DNA of 64,000 bases. It comes from Scatavimonas merdigallinarum. GTDB taxonomy: Bacteria; Bacillota; Clostridia; Oscillospirales; Acutalibacteraceae. A program made the translations under genes and the position numbers. This document shows, piece after piece, positions 8,259 to 16,768 of this stretch. Numbering within the stretch: position 1 is the stretch's first letter; every line of letters starts with the position of its first letter. The stretch is from positions 70,575-134,574 of the forward strand of contig DVFW01000021.1 of the NCBI GenBank assembly GCA_018713055.1, read 5' to 3'. Under the pieces are notes generated by a model. The model worked only from the letters and a program-made list of their open reading frames with translations. It had not been told where the DNA came from and made no database searches.

Positions 8259-9649
8259 AGGGGCGCACCACCTTTCAAGATAAAAGAAAACGAACTGCCC
8301 GCGCCGGGCAGGCTTTCTACAGAAAGCGCCGCCCCGTGCAGCTGTGCAATACGCTGCGCGATGGAAAGGCCAAGCCCTGCGCCGTTTAAACGGCGGGAAC
8401 GCGACTTGTCTACCATATAAAACGGTTCTGTAATGCGGTCAAGCTGGTCGACCGGTATGCCCGTCCCAAAATCCTTTATACTTACAAGGCAATTTCCGTC
8501 AGAGCGTTTTTTCATGCAAAAAAGAATTGTCTGCCCCGGTTGAGATGCCTTGCAGGCGTTATCGGCCAGATTGTAAAGCAGTGTTTTAAGTAAAACGCTG
8601 TCCATTAAAACATGCATTTCTTCAATGTCGCTTTTTAACAATATGTTATATTTTTGCAGCAGCGGCTTTAGTACCGCCGCTGTTTCCTGTGCAAAAGTTA
8701 AGGTGTTTACAGCAGATAGAGGAAATTTTTCCCGGCTGTAAACAATAAGTTCCAGCAATTTAAACGACAGTTGCTCCAGGCGTTTTCCCTCGCTGAAAAT
8801 ATATTCTGCGGCTTTGCGTCTGTCCGTAGGGTTCAGGTCGTAAGAGCGCAGCATGTCGGCATAGCCGATAATGGAGGTAAGCGGTGTTTTAAGCTCATGC
8901 GCCAGACTGGAAGAAAAATCCTCCTGGCGCTTTGCTGCAAGGGCAAGCTCCTTTATGTTTTGCTCCACCGCATCCGTCATTCGGTTAAAGTCATAGGAAA
9001 GCCGCCCAATTTCGTCATTTCCCCGGTAGCGTATGCGCACGCTGTAATCGCCGCCGGCTATTTTCCGTGTAGAAAGAGAAAGCCTTTTTAACGGGCTTGT
9101 AAGCAGGCGGGAAAGGAAAAAAACAATTACGGAGCTTATGAAAACAACAAACAGAAGGATGAACCGGTAAATGTTCAAAAACTGGTCGCGTTGGCTGTAA
9201 AGTGTAGAAATATCATGAACAGTTTCAATAAAAACAGGCTGGTTGCCGCTTAACGGCAACCGGCTGATTACCTGTACATATTGCCTGTTTTTTTCATCTA
9301 CGGCAAGCCGGCAGCCGCGTTGCCCGCCTGTAAGAGAGAACGCGTAATCCTGCGCATCTAAATGCAGTACCGCTGCGTCCCCAATGTAACAATTGGAAAC
9401 GCTGCTTTGCTGCAAAACGCTTTGCAGCTTTGCTACGGCAAGATCCAACCCGCTTTGGTCATTGATTTCCATTGCGTTGATATCAGACGCCAAAGACACA
9501 TATAAAAAACGGTTTTCCTGTAATGCGGCTTGTTTTTCGCGCTCTAACATAGACGAAAACAGGGAAGAAATTAAAAAAAAGCCGCCAAAAGCAAAGGCCA
9601 GCGTAATGACAATCATGCACGAAAAGAACATCTTCCAGGAAAATTTCAA
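8255..9649 (-). CDS. Membrane sensor histidine kinase
   Basis: The protein has 464 residues. Transmembrane helices at about 8-33 and 160-182 flank an extracytoplasmic sensor of ~125 residues. A HAMP linker is followed by the HisKA box with His251 in 'SLAHELKTPLTS' and a HATPase_c domain with 'LADNACKAS', 'DFGTGIPVDQ' and 'GAGLGLSIAQR'. The start is a TTG at 9649, supported by AGGTGGGG 7 bases upstream; the next Met is residue 7. It is transcribed with the response regulator 31 bp upstream and the exported protein downstream. The stimulus is unknown. Confidence 0.92.
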   Translation of the reverse strand: MKFSWKMFFSCMIVITLAFAFGGFFLISSLFSSMLEREKQAALQENRFLYVSLASDINAMEINDQSGLDLAVAKLQSVLQQSSVSNCYIGDAAVLHLDAQDYAFSLTGGQRGCRLAVDEKNRQYVQVISRLPLSGNQPVFIETVHDISTLYSQRDQFLNIYRFILLFVVFISSVIVFFLSRLLTSPLKRLSLSTRKIAGGDYSVRIRYRGNDEIGRLSYDFNRMTDAVEQNIKELALAAKRQEDFSSSLAHELKTPLTSIIGYADMLRSYDLNPTDRRKAAEYIFSEGKRLEQLSFKLLELIVYSREKFPLSAVNTLTFAQETAAVLKPLLQKYNILLKSDIEEMHVLMDSVLLKTLLYNLADNACKASQPGQTILFCMKKRSDGNCLVSIKDFGTGIPVDQLDRITEPFYMVDKSRSRRLNGAGLGLSIAQRIAQLHGAALSVESLPGAGSSFSFILKGGAPL

Positions 9650-9680
9650 AGCGATTCCCCACCTTTATACGTCCATATAT

Positions 9681-10334
9681 TCAGCAGTTAAGCCTGTAGC
9701 CGACCTTATAAACAGATTCAATCTTCTTTTCCCATCCCAGCTTGCGCCGCAGCCGCTGTACATGCAGATCCACGGTCCGTGTGTCGCCCATATAGTCGCT
9801 GCCCCACACTCTCTCGTAAATCAGTTCTCTGTACAGGGCAAGGTTTTTATTTTTAATAAAAAGCAGCAAAAGTTCGTACTCTTTCATGGTAAGCTCAACG
9901 TTTTTTCCGTTTACCGTTACAATGCGCGACCCGGTATTGACGCGCACGCCGTTAACCTCATATATATTTTCGCTTCCTTTGCAGCGGCGCAGCACCGCTT
10001 CTACACGCGCCAGAAGCTCGGCAATTTCAAACGGCTTGGTAATATAATCTTCGGCCCCCATTTTTAACCCTGCAACTTTATCATGCAGTGCGGTTTTGGC
10101 TGTAATGAAAATTACGGGGATCTGGCATGGTCTGATATATTCCAACAGTGAAAACCCGTCGATATCAGGCAGCATAACGTCCAGCAAAACCAGGTCAAAA
10201 GCGTCCGGCTTAATCCGGTCGGCTGCGTCTGCACCGTTGTATACGCAGGTGCAGGTATAGCCGGCAAGGCGCAGATTCATGGCAATCAAATTGGCAATAG
10301 GCAGTTCGTCTTCCACAATCAGAATTTTTTTCAA
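9681..10334 (-). CDS. OmpR/PhoB-family response regulator
   Basis: The protein has 217 residues. The receiver domain has acidic residues 'VEDE' (7-10), phospho-acceptor Asp52 in 'LVLLDVMLP', 'FITAKT' and 'EDYITKPFE'. A winged-helix domain ends with 'RTVDLHVQRLRRKLG'. It is the first gene of a three-gene minus-strand operon with its kinase and an exported protein. Two direct copies of TTGTATC 11 bp apart lie 45-62 bp upstream of the start, a spacing expected for an OmpR-type dimer site, so autoregulation is plausible (inference). Confidence 0.93.
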   Translation of the reverse strand: MKKILIVEDELPIANLIAMNLRLAGYTCTCVYNGADAADRIKPDAFDLVLLDVMLPDIDGFSLLEYIRPCQIPVIFITAKTALHDKVAGLKMGAEDYITKPFEIAELLARVEAVLRRCKGSENIYEVNGVRVNTGSRIVTVNGKNVELTMKEYELLLLFIKNKNLALYRELIYERVWGSDYMGDTRTVDLHVQRLRRKLGWEKKIESVYKVGYRLNC

Positions 10335-10378
10335 ATATGTCAGTCCTTTTATTTTGATACCGTTACTATAAGCCGGGC

Positions 10379-10396
10379 TTGTATCAAATTTGTATC
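10379..10396 (-). promoter_or_regulatory. Direct-repeat operator candidate upstream of the response regulator
   Basis: TTGTATC occurs at 10379-10385 and again at 10390-10396, exactly 11 bp apart (one helical turn), in the promoter region of the minus-strand operon. OmpR/PhoB-family dimers bind head-to-tail half-sites at this spacing (established). That this regulator binds here is inference. Confidence 0.4.
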
Positions 10397-10445
10397 TTCT
10401 ATCTGTTATTATATATGTTTTTTTTGTTTTTTAAAGAAAAACACG

Positions 10446-11972
10446 TTATTTTTTTATGAGTGATTTTACCCAGTGGATTTCTTCTTTTTTTATCGCACCT
10501 GTGACCGTCATAATTAAAAGGTAAAAAATGGCGGCAAGCAAAATCAGCACGACGGTCCATACACCGTTTGTCGGGATCAGCCCTGCGTCGCTGGCCGTAT
10601 CCAGCGCAAGGCAGGGTAAAAGACATGCCAAAAACGGCTTTATAACCCAATCGAATAAACGAAATTGTATATGCGTGACCTTGATCAGCCGCAGCAGGCT
10701 TAACAGGCAGTTTAAGACGGCGCTGAAAAACATAACGGCAATCAGGCCGCGTATGCCCCAGATTGGAAGCAAAATAAAAATTAAAACAACTCTGGATACG
10801 GAATCTATAATATTATAGGTCAGATAACGCATTTGCTCATTTAGGCCCTTGAGCATGCCGTCGACAACGGAATCCAGGTACAGCAGGGGGGCAAGCGGAG
10901 CAAGCATGCATATGTAGGCGCTTACCTGTGTGTCGTTGTATAAAAGCGCGCCGAGGTTGTCTGCAAAAAAGAAAAAAATGACGGAAACGGGGATAGAAAA
11001 AAGCAACGCAAACCGTAAAATACGCTGGGTCATATAATGGATGGAATTTTTGCGCGTGGCAGCTGCGGCTTCTGACATTTCCGGGATCATCAGCATGGAA
11101 AAGGACATAAGGAAAACAGAAGGAAATAAAATCACAGGCATGGCCATACCTGTGATCAGGCCGTAGTCTGACAGGGATTTTTCATAAGAGGCGCCGTTTT
11201 TTTTAAGACCCGCTGGGATCAGCATATTTTCTGCCGTGCTTAAGCCGGAACGTAAGCAGGAGCTTAGCGTAACAGGAATGCCAATCCACAAAGCTTTTCT
11301 GAAAAAGTGCGCAACGCGCGTGCGTTTGCCTTGAAGACGCCTGATATCCAGACGATAAAGCAGATAAGAGTACCCGCAGCTGAGAACCTCCGCCGCTGTC
11401 GTCCCAATTGCGACCGCACAGCAGGCATAAGAAAGGCCCATGGGCGCCATTACACCTACCACGCAGGCGAAAACGGCAATTTCAATAACCTGTTCAAGCA
11501 GCTGCTCGCTGGCTGTTTTAATCGCCGTACGGCGTGCAAAAAAATAGCCGCGAAAGCAGGCGGAAACAGCCATAAACGGAAGCCCCGGCGCAAGGACGCG
11601 AAGGGATAAAACCGTCCGCGCGTCATGTAAAAAGTGTGTGCCGATCGCGTCTGAAAAAATAAAAAGCAGCTCGGCGGCCGCAACGCTTAAAAACAGGCTG
11701 ATAAAAAGACATTGGCGCGTAACGTACTTTGCTTTTCCGGGTTCCCCGCGCGCAATGCTGTCTGTGACAAGGCGCGTAACAATCAGCGTAATACCGCTTG
11801 TTGCAAATGTGGTTGCAAAAAAATAAACGGCGCAGATTAGCTGGTAAAGGCCAATACCCTGCGCGCCGATCATGTTTGACATATACACACGAAAGGCAAT
11901 ACCGATCGTTCTTGCCACAAGAGAAGTTCCGGTCAGTACCGCAGCATTGAACAAAAAGCGTTTTTTCATCAT
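10446..11972 (-). CDS. SpoVB-like polysaccharide/lipid II flippase (MOP superfamily)
   Basis: This 508-residue multi-pass protein has about 14 hydrophobic segments. The N-terminus 'TGTSLVARTIGIAFRVYMSN' and the following 'GLYQLICAVYFFATTFATSG' block are typical of SpoVB/MurJ-related flippases of the MOP superfamily. SpoVB-type proteins act in cortex peptidoglycan synthesis during sporulation (established for Bacillus), and several paralogues are common in Clostridia, so a general lipid-linked oligosaccharide flippase is also possible. Two adjacent ATGs (11972, 11969) can start it; the ribosome site is weak. It is divergent from degV. Confidence 0.82.
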   Translation of the reverse strand: MMKKRFLFNAAVLTGTSLVARTIGIAFRVYMSNMIGAQGIGLYQLICAVYFFATTFATSGITLIVTRLVTDSIARGEPGKAKYVTRQCLFISLFLSVAAAELLFIFSDAIGTHFLHDARTVLSLRVLAPGLPFMAVSACFRGYFFARRTAIKTASEQLLEQVIEIAVFACVVGVMAPMGLSYACCAVAIGTTAAEVLSCGYSYLLYRLDIRRLQGKRTRVAHFFRKALWIGIPVTLSSCLRSGLSTAENMLIPAGLKKNGASYEKSLSDYGLITGMAMPVILFPSVFLMSFSMLMIPEMSEAAAATRKNSIHYMTQRILRFALLFSIPVSVIFFFFADNLGALLYNDTQVSAYICMLAPLAPLLYLDSVVDGMLKGLNEQMRYLTYNIIDSVSRVVLIFILLPIWGIRGLIAVMFFSAVLNCLLSLLRLIKVTHIQFRLFDWVIKPFLACLLPCLALDTASDAGLIPTNGVWTVVLILLAAIFYLLIMTVTGAIKKEEIHWVKSLIKK

Positions 11973-12158
11973 AGGGCGTCACTCATTTCTAATGCGGTTT
12001 CTACTAAACCATATGCGGAAAAGCCGGGAAAAATCCTGCAAAAAACGCAAAAAGTATAGATATAATATTTAATTTTCTAATGGAGCATAATATTTATACC
12101 CGTTTCGTATAAACTTTAAATAAGTATACCGTTAAAATGCTGTAAAAGAGGGTTTTTT

Positions 12159-13031
12159 ATGAACGACTATGTTATCGTTACAGACGCCAACACAGACCTC
12201 ACGCCGCAAATGGTTGAAGAGCTGGAAATTGCCGTTATGCCTATGCAGTTTTCCATTCTGGGCAAGAATTATCTGCTGTATCCCGACAACAGGGAAATGG
12301 ATATTAAAGAATTTTATGATCTGATACGCAAGGGAAATATGGCCGCAACAGCGCAGCTGAATCCCAATGATATAATACAGGCCTTTACTCCTTATCTGGA
12401 AGAAGGGAAAGATCTGATCTATATAGCGTTTTCCTCCGGGCTGAGCGGAACGTATGCTTCCGCCTGTATGGCCAAAGACGAACTCTGCCGCCTTTTTCCG
12501 CAGCGAAAGATCGTAATTGTGGATTCTCTGGCCGCATCTATGGGGGAAGGGCTTCTGGTCTGGCATGCCGTCGGGCAAAAACGGGCGGGGCTGGATATAG
12601 AGCAGCTTGCACAATGGGTTTTGGATAACCGCAATCATTTGTGCCATTGGTTTACGGTAGATGACCTGCACCATCTCAAACGCGGCGGAAGGGTTTCTTC
12701 TGCAACGGCGGTAATCGGGTCTGCTTTGGGGATCAAACCGGTTTTACATGTGGACGACCAGGGACATTTAATCCCTATAAAAAAAGTTCGCGGCAGAAAA
12801 CAGTCGCTCGATGCGCTAGTGGATATGATGCGCCAAACGGCGTTCGATCCAAAAGAACAAACGGTGTTTATCAGCCACGGAGACGCCCTTGACGACGCCC
12901 GGTATGTAGAAAAAAGAGTTCGCGATACTTTTAAATGCAGGGATATTCACATAAATTATATCGGGCCTGTGATCGGCACGCATTCCGGGCCGGGTACGGT
13001 TGCGTTGTTTTTTATGGGGACGCATAAGTAA
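12159..13031 (+). CDS. DegV-family fatty-acid-binding protein (FakB-like)
   Basis: The protein has 290 residues. The N-terminal 'IVTDANTDLTPQMVEEL', the central 'IAFSSGLSGTYASA' and 'VDSLAASMGEGLLVW', and the C-terminal 'IGPVIGTHSGPGTVALFFMG' are the hallmark blocks of the DegV family. Members bind a single fatty acid and present it to the kinase FakA for phospholipid synthesis (established for FakB). The ATG at 12159 follows AGAGGG. It stands alone, 187 bp from the divergent SpoVB-like gene, and no fakA is visible in the window. Confidence 0.92.
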   Translation: MNDYVIVTDANTDLTPQMVEELEIAVMPMQFSILGKNYLLYPDNREMDIKEFYDLIRKGNMAATAQLNPNDIIQAFTPYLEEGKDLIYIAFSSGLSGTYASACMAKDELCRLFPQRKIVIVDSLAASMGEGLLVWHAVGQKRAGLDIEQLAQWVLDNRNHLCHWFTVDDLHHLKRGGRVSSATAVIGSALGIKPVLHVDDQGHLIPIKKVRGRKQSLDALVDMMRQTAFDPKEQTVFISHGDALDDARYVEKRVRDTFKCRDIHINYIGPVIGTHSGPGTVALFFMGTHK

Positions 13032-13063
13032 AGCATGTGCCAAAGCGTGTGAACAGATAAATC

Positions 13064-13139
13064 GCAGGGGCGGTGCCCGTATCGGACACAACGGCGGCAG
13101 TACGGCGCTTGTTTTGTCCGGTGGGGGGATTGCCCCTGC
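13064..13139 (+). ncRNA. Nested inverted repeats in the leader of the ABC exporter genes
   Basis: GCAGGGGC (13064-13071) pairs with GCCCCTGC (13132-13139). Inside it, CGGACA (13083-13088) pairs with TGTCCG (13115-13120). The two nested helices span 76 nt, in the 147-bp gap between degV and the first ABC gene, 40 bp before its ATG. No terminator-type T tract follows. It may be a regulatory leader of unknown class; known riboswitch signatures were not recognised. Confidence 0.35.
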
Positions 13140-13178
13140 ATTGTGTAAAAGCCAGTTTTTACATTGGGGGGCGGTTGT

Positions 13179-14909
13179 ATGCGCAAGCTTTTCCGTTTTT
13201 TAAAGGATTATAAATTACAGCTGGTCATAGGGCCCCTTTGCAAGCTGCTCGAAGCGGTTTTTGAGCTGATTGTGCCGCTTGTTATGGCAAGTATCATTGA
13301 CACGGGCGTTGCAAACAGGGATACGGCGTATATTTATAAAATGGGTGGAGTAATGCTGCTGCTTGGCGCAGTCGGGCTTGCAAGCGCGCTGGTTTGCCAG
13401 AAAAGCGCGTCTATTGCCTCGCAGGGAAGCGGAACCAAGCTGCGTACGGCGCTGTTTGCACATATTAACACACTTTCTTTTAAAGAGCTTGATAAAATCG
13501 GTACGCCGTCGCTGATTACGCGGATGACCAACGACGTCAACCAGCTGCAACTGGCAGTTGCAATGCTGATCCGGCTTGTAATCCGCGCGCCGTTTTTGGT
13601 AATTGGCGCAATCGCCATGTCCTTTACCATTCATGCCGGGCTGGCGTTTATCTTTGTAATAGCGGCCGTATTGATCGCGGTAATTCTTTATCTTGTAATG
13701 AGCCGCAGCGTGCCGTTTTTTAAGATGGTACAGAAAAAGCTGGATAAAATATCGCTGATTGCAAGAGAAAACCTTTCCGGCGGCAGGGTCATCCGGGCGT
13801 TTGGAAAGGAGAAAGAAGAACAGGCTCGTTTTAATGCATCTGCAAACGAGCTTGCAAAAACGGCCGTGCGCGTAGGTAAGCTTTCAGCGCTGCTCAACCC
13901 CATGACATATGTAGTGACCAATCTGGCAATCGTAGCGGTCGTGTGGTTTGGAGCAGGATTGGTTGATACAGGGGATATGCTGCCGGGCGAAATTATAGCG
14001 CTTGTCAATTATATGACGCAAATTTTGCTTGCAATGGTGGTTGTTGCAAATCTGGTGGTAATTTTCACCAAAGCGTCCGCTTCTGCTGCGCGGATCAACG
14101 AGGTGTTCGAAACGCAGCCGTCTGTACAGGAGCCTGCGCAGGCAAGCGCCGCGCCGGTTAGGGGGGCGCCCAAAATAGAGTTTAGGAACGTATCGTTTGG
14201 CTATGGCGGCGAGCGGGTGCTGCGCGATATTGACCTGAAGGTACAAAAGGGGCAAACGCTTGGGATTATTGGAACAACCGGCAGCGGAAAGAGCACGCTT
14301 GTCAACCTGATCCCCAGATTTTACGATGTTTTGCAGGGAGAAGTTCTGGTGGACGGCGTAAACGTCAGGGAATACCCGCTTTCCCTGTTGCGCGGACAGT
14401 TTGGGATTGTACCGCAAAACGCGGTGCTGTTTTCCGGTACGGTTGGCGACAATATGCGCTGGGCAAAGGAAGATGCAACAGACCACGAAATAGAGCGGGC
14501 GCTTTCCATTGCGCAGGCGGACGGTTTTGTAAAAAAACTTCCGTTTGGGATAGATACGCCCATTACGCAGGGGGGAAAAAACCTCTCCGGCGGACAAAAG
14601 CAACGCCTGACAATTGCAAGAGCGTTGCTGCGCAGCCCGCAGATTCTGATCCTGGACGACAGCGCCAGTGCGCTGGATTTTGTAACAGACGCCGCTTTAA
14701 GAAAGGCAATCCGTACACAAACAAAGGAAATGACGGTGCTCTTGGTTTCACAGCGGGTTGCAACCGTTCGTGGTGCAGACCAGATTGCCGTGCTCGACAA
14801 TGGAGTTCTTGCCGGTGTTGGCACCCATGAGGAGCTGTTTGCCTCCTGTAAATCTTACAGGGAAATCTGTCTTTCGCAACTTTCAGGGCAGGAGGTGTCT
14901 GCCGGATGA
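13179..14909 (+). CDS. ABC exporter half-transporter, degenerate-site subunit
   Basis: This 576-residue half-transporter has a six-helix transmembrane domain (about 1-310) and an ATPase domain with Walker A 'GTTGSGKST', 'VPQNAVLF' Q-loop, signature 'LSGGQKQR' and Walker B 'ILILDDSAS'. The catalytic glutamate after Walker B is Asp, and the switch His is Gln ('LLVSQRV'). Both changes mark the subunit that carries the non-hydrolytic site in heterodimeric exporters such as BmrCD or TM287/288 (established). It overlaps the next gene by 4 bp (ATGA). The ATG at 13179 is preferred over an in-frame TTG at 13164 because GGGGGGCGG lies before it. The substrate, drug or lipid, is unknown. Confidence 0.92.
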   Translation: MRKLFRFLKDYKLQLVIGPLCKLLEAVFELIVPLVMASIIDTGVANRDTAYIYKMGGVMLLLGAVGLASALVCQKSASIASQGSGTKLRTALFAHINTLSFKELDKIGTPSLITRMTNDVNQLQLAVAMLIRLVIRAPFLVIGAIAMSFTIHAGLAFIFVIAAVLIAVILYLVMSRSVPFFKMVQKKLDKISLIARENLSGGRVIRAFGKEKEEQARFNASANELAKTAVRVGKLSALLNPMTYVVTNLAIVAVVWFGAGLVDTGDMLPGEIIALVNYMTQILLAMVVVANLVVIFTKASASAARINEVFETQPSVQEPAQASAAPVRGAPKIEFRNVSFGYGGERVLRDIDLKVQKGQTLGIIGTTGSGKSTLVNLIPRFYDVLQGEVLVDGVNVREYPLSLLRGQFGIVPQNAVLFSGTVGDNMRWAKEDATDHEIERALSIAQADGFVKKLPFGIDTPITQGGKNLSGGQKQRLTIARALLRSPQILILDDSASALDFVTDAALRKAIRTQTKEMTVLLVSQRVATVRGADQIAVLDNGVLAGVGTHEELFASCKSYREICLSQLSGQEVSAG

Positions 14910-16648
14910 AAACAAAGAAAACCGTTGTGCGCATTTTATCTTACACAAAGCCCTACCGGCGTTATTTGTTGGGTGCGCTGCTGTGTGCAGCGGCTAGTGT
15001 TTGCCTTACGCTCTTGGGGCCGGTGCTGGTAGGCGATGCAATTGATTTTATTATTGTAAAGGGGCAAGTGGATTTTGCCAATGTAGCGAAAATCCTGCTG
15101 GTTTTGCTTGTAACAATTGGGGGTGTCGCGCTTTTTCAATGGCTTATGGCGTTGTGCACCAATGCGGTTAGCTACTATACTGTGCGCGATATGCGGCGGC
15201 AGGCGTTTAAAAAGCTGCATGACGTACCGCTTAAATATATTGACACAACAATGCACGGCGATTTAATCAGCCGACTTGTCAACGATATCGACGCGGTCGG
15301 CGATGGACTTTTGCAGGGCATTACACAACTGTTTTCGGGGTTGGTCACCATTATAGGAACAGTGGTGTTTATGCTGGCGATCAATGTGCAGATTGCACTG
15401 GTGGTTGTACTGATCACACCGCTTTCTCTGTTTGTTGCGGCGTTTATTGCAAGGCTTTCCGCCAAAATGTTTAAAGAGCAGCAGCAGACGCAGGGGGAAA
15501 TCAGCGGTTATATAGAGGAAGTCATAGGAAACCAGAAGATTGTAAAGGCTTTTCTCCGGGAAGAAAAAAGTGCGGAAATATTTGAAGAAATCAACCAAAG
15601 ACTGTATGTCTGTGGAAAAAAGGCGCAGTTTGCCTCCTCTCTTGCAAATCCAAGCACGCGCTTTGTAAACGGAATTGTATACGCGGCGGTTGGTGTAATC
15701 GGCGCGGTAAGCGCGGTGAGCGGGTTGCTTACCGTTGGGCAAATATCTTGTTTTTTGACCTATGCAAATCAGTATACAAAGCCGTTTAACGAGGTCACGG
15801 GCGTTATTGCACAGCTGCAAACCGCTGTTGCGGGGGCAAAACGCGTATTTGCTCTGCTGGATGAGCCGGACCAGTCTCCGGACAAAGTGAGCGCACACGC
15901 TCTGTACAGCTGTAAGGGGAAGATAGATATAGACAATATCAGCTTTTCTTATACGCCGCAGCAAAAGCTGATTGAGCATTTTTACCTGCATGTTAAACCA
16001 GGTCAAAGAGTGGCTATTGTAGGCCCCACAGGCTGTGGGAAAACGACCCTTATCAATCTGCTCATGCGGTTTTACGATGTAAACAGCGGGAAAATTTGCA
16101 TCGACGGCGTGGATATACGCCAGATTACGCGCGAAAGTCTGCGCAGCCAGTACGGTATGGTTTTACAGGAAAGCTGGCTGTATCATGCAACGGTGCGGGA
16201 AAATATTGCCTATGGCAGGCCGGACGCAAAGCAGGAGGAAATAGAAGCCGCTGCAAAGGCGGCCTATGCACACGGTTTTATTGGCCAGCTGGAAAACGGC
16301 TATGATACCATTGTGACAGAGCAGGGCGCAAACCTTTCACAGGGACAGCGGCAGCTTTTATGTATTGCCCGGGTTATGCTGTGCAACCCGCCAATGCTGA
16401 TTTTGGATGAAGCGACCAGCAGTATTGACACGCTGACCGAGCAACGCGTACAAAGGGCGTTTCAAAAAATGATGCAGGGCAGGACCAGCTTTATTGTAGC
16501 GCACAGGCTTTCCACCATTCAGGAAGCGGACGTAATTCTTGTTATGCACAACGGCAATATTGTAGAGCAGGGCACGCATACGTCTCTTTTACAAAAGGAC
16601 GGCTTTTACAGCCGGCTCTACAACAGCCAGTTTGCACCTGCAAAATAG
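14906..16648 (+). CDS. ABC exporter half-transporter, catalytic subunit
   Basis: This 580-residue protein has six transmembrane helices and an ATPase domain with Walker A 'GPTGCGKTT', signature 'LSQGQRQLL', Walker B 'LILDEATSS' with the catalytic Glu intact, and switch His in 'FIVAHRLS'. The intact Glu and His here complement the Asp and Gln of the upstream partner, so the two form a heterodimer with one competent ATP site (inference from residues, matching the known BmrC/BmrD pattern). Start and stop overlap by 4 bp with the first subunit, ensuring balanced synthesis. No terminator is visible before the valS promoter. Confidence 0.93.
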   Translation: MKTKKTVVRILSYTKPYRRYLLGALLCAAASVCLTLLGPVLVGDAIDFIIVKGQVDFANVAKILLVLLVTIGGVALFQWLMALCTNAVSYYTVRDMRRQAFKKLHDVPLKYIDTTMHGDLISRLVNDIDAVGDGLLQGITQLFSGLVTIIGTVVFMLAINVQIALVVVLITPLSLFVAAFIARLSAKMFKEQQQTQGEISGYIEEVIGNQKIVKAFLREEKSAEIFEEINQRLYVCGKKAQFASSLANPSTRFVNGIVYAAVGVIGAVSAVSGLLTVGQISCFLTYANQYTKPFNEVTGVIAQLQTAVAGAKRVFALLDEPDQSPDKVSAHALYSCKGKIDIDNISFSYTPQQKLIEHFYLHVKPGQRVAIVGPTGCGKTTLINLLMRFYDVNSGKICIDGVDIRQITRESLRSQYGMVLQESWLYHATVRENIAYGRPDAKQEEIEAAAKAAYAHGFIGQLENGYDTIVTEQGANLSQGQRQLLCIARVMLCNPPMLILDEATSSIDTLTEQRVQRAFQKMMQGRTSFIVAHRLSTIQEADVILVMHNGNIVEQGTHTSLLQKDGFYSRLYNSQFAPAK

Positions 16649-16659
16649 CCGGGTGCGCA

Positions 16660-16688
16660 TTGACAAAAGGCCGCCGCAATGGGATAAT
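16660..16688 (+). promoter_or_regulatory. Strong vegetative promoter of valS
   Basis: TTGACA (16660-16665), 17 bp, then GATAAT (16683-16688). The leader before the valS ATG is only ~75 nt, too short for a T-box riboswitch. Confidence 0.82.
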
Positions 16689-16768
16689 AAAACGGATAGT
16701 TATAAAAATAGCGCGGGCGGTTGAAAAAAGCGGCGGGCCCGGCCGCACAGAGGGAAAGGAAGAGGATG

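Noticed and set aside
16689..16768. T-box leader for valS
   Set aside because: Only ~75 nt between promoter and ATG and no AGAGTGG..ACCGCG sequence.
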